From: JACVRM01 sp036824245
GTDB lineage: Bacteria > Actinomycetota > Thermoleophilia > Gaiellales > Gaiellaceae
Length of the DNA stretch: 64,000 bases
Direction of reading: 5' to 3'
NCBI GenBank assembly: GCA_036824245.1
Contig: DAITAO010000004.1
Span: 12,593 to 76,592, forward strand
The notes under the pieces are model-generated. The model was not told the origin of the DNA. It saw nothing but the letters and a program-made list of their open reading frames with translations, and ran no database searches. The position numbers and the translations under genes are program-made. Below, piece by piece: positions 61,501 through 64,000 of the stretch. Position 1 is the first letter of the stretch. Each line of letters starts with the position of its first letter.

Positions 61501-62608
61501 CTAGTGCGAAATTCCCGCTGCCTGTGCAAATAGATACGCGCGAATGAAGTCGTCCAGATCGCCGTCCAGCACCGCCTGCGTATTCCCGGTCTCGAGCTCG
61601 GTGCGATGGTCCTTGACGAGCTGGTAGGGATGGAGCACGTAGCTTCGGATCTGACTGCCGAAGCCGGTGTTCTGAGCGGCGCCGCGCTCCCGTGCCAGCT
61701 CAGCCTCGCGCTCCTCCTCGGCGAGCTCCGCCAGGCGCGAACGCAGCAGGCGCATGGCCGTCTGCTTGTTCGATGACTGGGAGCGCTCGTTCTGACACTG
61801 GACGACGATGCCGGTCGGAAGGTGGGTGATGCGCACCGCAGAGTCGGTCTTGTTGACGTGCTGCCCGCCGGCGCCGCTCGCACGGTACGTGTCGATGCGC
61901 AGATCGGCTTCGTCGATCTCGACGTCGCTGTCGTCGCTGACGAGCGGCGCGACGATCACTTGCGCGAACGACGTCTGGCGGCGGTGAGCCGAGTCGAAGG
62001 GCGAGAGCCGCACGAGCCGGTGTACCCCACGCTCGGCCTTGAGCGTCCCGTACGCGTTCTCGCCGACCATGGTGATCGCTGCCGACTTGAGGCCCGCTTC
62101 CTCGCCGGGGCTCGCCTCCACGAGCTCGGCCTTGAAGCCGCGTTCTTCCGCCCAGCGCAGATACATGCGAACGAGCATCTCGGTCCAGTCCTGCGCGTCG
62201 GTGCCGCCCTCGCCAGCGTGGATCGTGACGAGTGCGTCGCCCGCGTCGTACTTGCCGGTGAAGAGGGCGTCCTCGCGAAGCTGCGCGAGCTCGCGCTCGA
62301 GTGGCCCGATGAGTGCGGCGAGCTCGCCGTCCTCGGCGCCGCCCTCGCCGGCGAGCTCGCTGAGGGTGTCGTAGTCGCTGCGCAGACGGCGATAGGTCTC
62401 GAGCTTCCGCGACACGCGCGCCTGCTCCGAGGAGATCTGTGCGGCTGCCTGCTGGTCGTCCCAGAACCCGGGCTCGCCCATGCGGGCCTCGAGCTCGGCG
62501 GCGCGGGTCGCTAGCGCGTCGGGGTCAAAGGTAATCACGGACCCAGGAAAGCTGGGCCCCGATCTCCTTGAGCCGCTCCTCAACCGACTGGTTCTGCTGC
62601 TCTGCCAT
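61501..62608 (-). CDS. prfB: Peptide chain release factor 2 with programmed +1 frameshift
   Basis: RF2 ends translation at UGA and UAA. The first frame starts at ATG 62608 (MAEQQNQSVEERLKEIGAQL...) and reaches TGA at 62525-62527 after 27 codons, in the context CTT TGA C. Shifting +1 continues DPDALATRAAELEARM and runs to the end, giving 368 residues. The catalytic GGQ is in GAGGQHVNKTDSAVR. This is the classic RF2 autoregulatory frameshift. ATG 62608 has TACCAT 7 nt upstream. Confidence 0.95.
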
Positions 62609-62789
62609 CGGCGGGATGGTAGCGACGGCTACACGCGACGCGGAGCCGACCGCAGGCTCCTTCCCTAAATGAGCCGGCATCCCCCCAAGGGGGCGCGAAG
62701 TCCCCTCAGGTCACGCTAGCTGCGCGCGACGCACGCCTGTGCGACGAAAGCGGGTCGAAAGGCTGCCGCGGGCCGGCAGGGGCGCTGGG

Positions 62790-63470
62790 CTACGAGCGTG
62801 TTCGCGCGACCATGATCGCGGCCAGCGCCCGGCGGCCCGCGATCGGCCGGAACGGATTGATCGTCATCACCAACCCGATCGAGCGGGCCTTCTGGAAGGC
62901 AAGCAGGTCGAGGTAGATAGGAACCACCTGACCGCGGGCCGACACATTCAGAACCACCCGATACGCGACCGAACGCTCGCCGAGACGAGGAGCAGCCACC
63001 ATCCGTGCGGAGGCCACGCGAAGCGTGGTCTGCTTGTCGGAGCTCTTCTTCGCCTCCTCCTCGAGCAGCTTGCGGAGGCACCTGGCGAACGCGGGCTTGG
63101 CACCCGTCCGGAAGTCTCCGATCGCCTGCCGTTTCGACTCGTAGACCTCGGAGAACGTCGCGACCGAGGCTCCACTGGCGTGATCGAAGATTGCCTCTCC
63201 CTTGCCGGTGATCGTGAATGCCGAGAAGTCAGGGTTGAAGCCCGGGCAGCTGAAGGACTCGTCGTCGTCAGGAGTAACGCGGCCACGCTTCCATCCGGTG
63301 CCAAGGTCGCCGCGTCGCAGCAACATCGACTTGGCAAGGGCCATGTCAGCCGGCGTGAGCCGTTCCTGCTCCTTGCGCGGATCCTCCGCACCAACGGCGG
63401 CGGCCGCGCCGATCAACGCAATCGCTACGACAAAAGCGAAGAACGACCGGCGCAAACGGGTTCCTTTCAT
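62790..63470 (-). CDS. Secreted hypothetical protein, 226 aa
   Basis: ATG 63470 gives a clear signal peptide (RRSFFAFVVAIALIGAAAAV). The mature protein has a conserved-looking core: LTPADMALAKSMLLRRGDLG, ESFSCPGFNPDFSAFTITGK, then AYRVVLNVSARGQVVPIYLD. It has a Cys pair that could form a disulfide. It resembles sensor-domain-type exported proteins but no family is recognised. It lies between prfB and a repeat cluster upstream of secA's end. Confidence 0.75.
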   Translation of the reverse strand: MKGTRLRRSFFAFVVAIALIGAAAAVGAEDPRKEQERLTPADMALAKSMLLRRGDLGTGWKRGRVTPDDDESFSCPGFNPDFSAFTITGKGEAIFDHASGASVATFSEVYESKRQAIGDFRTGAKPAFARCLRKLLEEEAKKSSDKQTTLRVASARMVAAPRLGERSVAYRVVLNVSARGQVVPIYLDLLAFQKARSIGLVMTINPFRPIAGRRALAAIMVARTRS

Positions 63471-63640
63471 GGAAGGCAGCGGGAGGCGCAAACAGAGTCG
63501 ACGCAACAACCATCCGCGTCATACCCCCGTTCGAGTGAGACCACACCGCCACCAAACCTGAACAAACCCGCAGCACCTCGCGAGCACCACCGCCGAACCG
63601 AGCCCGCACCCATCGGCGGAGGCGGGCTTGCCCCGCCGCA

Positions 63641-63854
63641 GCCACATCGCGCGAAGTCGCGTCTGTTGAGAAGACTCGCTGAAAGTCGTCATGCCGCGCG
63701 CAGCGCGGCGGACTTTCGGTGGCGAAGCCACATCGCGCGAAGTCGCGTCTGCTTAAAAGACCCGCCGAAAGTCGTCATGCCGCGCGCAGCGCGGCGGACT
63801 TTCGGCGGAAACGAAAGTCGTCATGCCGCCGGCGAAGCCGGCGGCGGACTTTCG
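63641..63854. repeat. Clustered AAGTCGTCATG hairpin repeats with an 86-bp tandem unit
   Basis: Three hairpins follow in line: 63681-63718, 63762-63808 and 63812-63854. Each has a left arm ending AAAGTC, a GTCAT bulge, an inner GC hairpin, and a right arm GACTTTC. The first two sit in an 86-bp tandem duplication (63641 and 63727) that includes CACATCGCGCGAAGTCGCGT. The 40124-40174 hairpin beside ssrA has the same layout. The gap between the secreted-protein gene and secA (63471-63872) holds nothing else recognised. Confidence 0.7.
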
Positions 63855-63872
63855 CGGGTCAATTTTCGCGGG

Positions 63873-64000
63873 TCAAGCGCCATGGCACTTCTTGTACTTC
63901 TTGCCCGAGCCGCACCAGCACGGGTCGTTGCGGCCCAGCTTCTCCTCCTCGGAGACCACGCGCTGTTGCGGCATCGTTGCCACCGAGGTGCCTCCGGCTC
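63873..64000 (-). CDS. secA: C-terminal end of preprotein translocase ATPase SecA (5' part beyond window)
   Basis: Only the last 42 codons are inside the window. They end RNDPCWCGSGKKYKKCHGA, the zinc-binding SEC-C motif (CxCxSGxxxxxCH) found at the end of SecA, preceded by a flexible linker (PQQRVVSEEEKLG). The SEC-C motif also occurs in other proteins, but the terminal position and linker favour SecA. Confidence 0.8.
   Translation of the reverse strand, partial: AGGTSVATMPQQRVVSEEEKLGRNDPCWCGSGKKYKKCHGA

Noticed and set aside
63641..63854. CRISPR array
   Set aside because: The repeats are hairpins of differing inner sequence with no regular 30-40 nt unique spacers, and no cas gene is present.

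Overview
The window is high-G+C chromosomal DNA from an actinobacterium. The best guess is the Thermoleophilia (Gaiellales/Solirubrobacterales type). Supporting signs are predicted coenzyme F420-type oxidoreductases, the RecJ/RuvCAB/YebC/PdxST gene set, FtsEX, a tmRNA, and many starts with no Shine-Dalgarno but a TANNNT box 6-7 nt upstream (leaderless mRNAs). The lineage is inferred from gene content, not from a marker-gene tree.

Layout. 1-9.4 kb: DNA recombination and vitamin B6 genes (recJ 3' part, ruvCAB, yebC, pdxT, pdxS). 9.4-11.2 kb: a structured non-coding stretch, a PAP2 phosphatase and a glycosyltransferase. 11.19-14.11 kb: a CAU-anticodon tRNA whose 3' end is repeated 2.85 kb away. 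Between the copies lie frameshifted remains of phage-type genes (sigma-like factor, terminase small subunit, HNH nuclease). 14.3-24.7 kb: small stress or regulatory proteins, a metallophosphoesterase operon, a membrane class III nucleotide cyclase, a cyclic-nucleotide-binding protein, peptide deformylase and an ACT-domain protein. 24.7-36.3 kb: redox enzymes, glyA behind a ZTP riboswitch, an MFS transporter fused to a cyclic-nucleotide-binding domain, and a secreted GH3 beta-glucosidase.

36.4-40.2 kb is a 3.8-kb islet at the 3' end of ssrA (tmRNA), bounded by 24-bp direct repeats of that 3' end. It carries only two genes, divergently transcribed: an 817-residue SIR2/P-loop NTPase/helical-repeat protein and an HNH endonuclease. 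This looks like an integrase-less anti-phage defence islet and is the most interesting feature here.

40.6-56.6 kb is a sugar-use locus. It has two GH63-like glycosidases, a class I phosphomannose isomerase-like protein, a ROK kinase, an ABC importer (binding protein, two permeases, ATPase), a Gfo/Idh/MocA dehydrogenase, a double-barrel sugar isomerase and a zinc-type dehydrogenase. The regulator is a GntR winged helix fused to a solute-binding-protein-like sensor. The two glycosidase transcription units share a 24-bp operator-like sequence, suggesting that this regulator controls both.

56.6-64 kb returns to core genes (smpB, an RNase II/R exonuclease, ftsX, ftsE, prfB with its programmed frameshift, the 3' end of secA) and ends in clustered short hairpin repeats. 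Several genes (cupin, aldo/keto reductase, one F420-type oxidoreductase, the phage relics) each need one or two single-base corrections to read through. They are either decaying genes or sequence errors.
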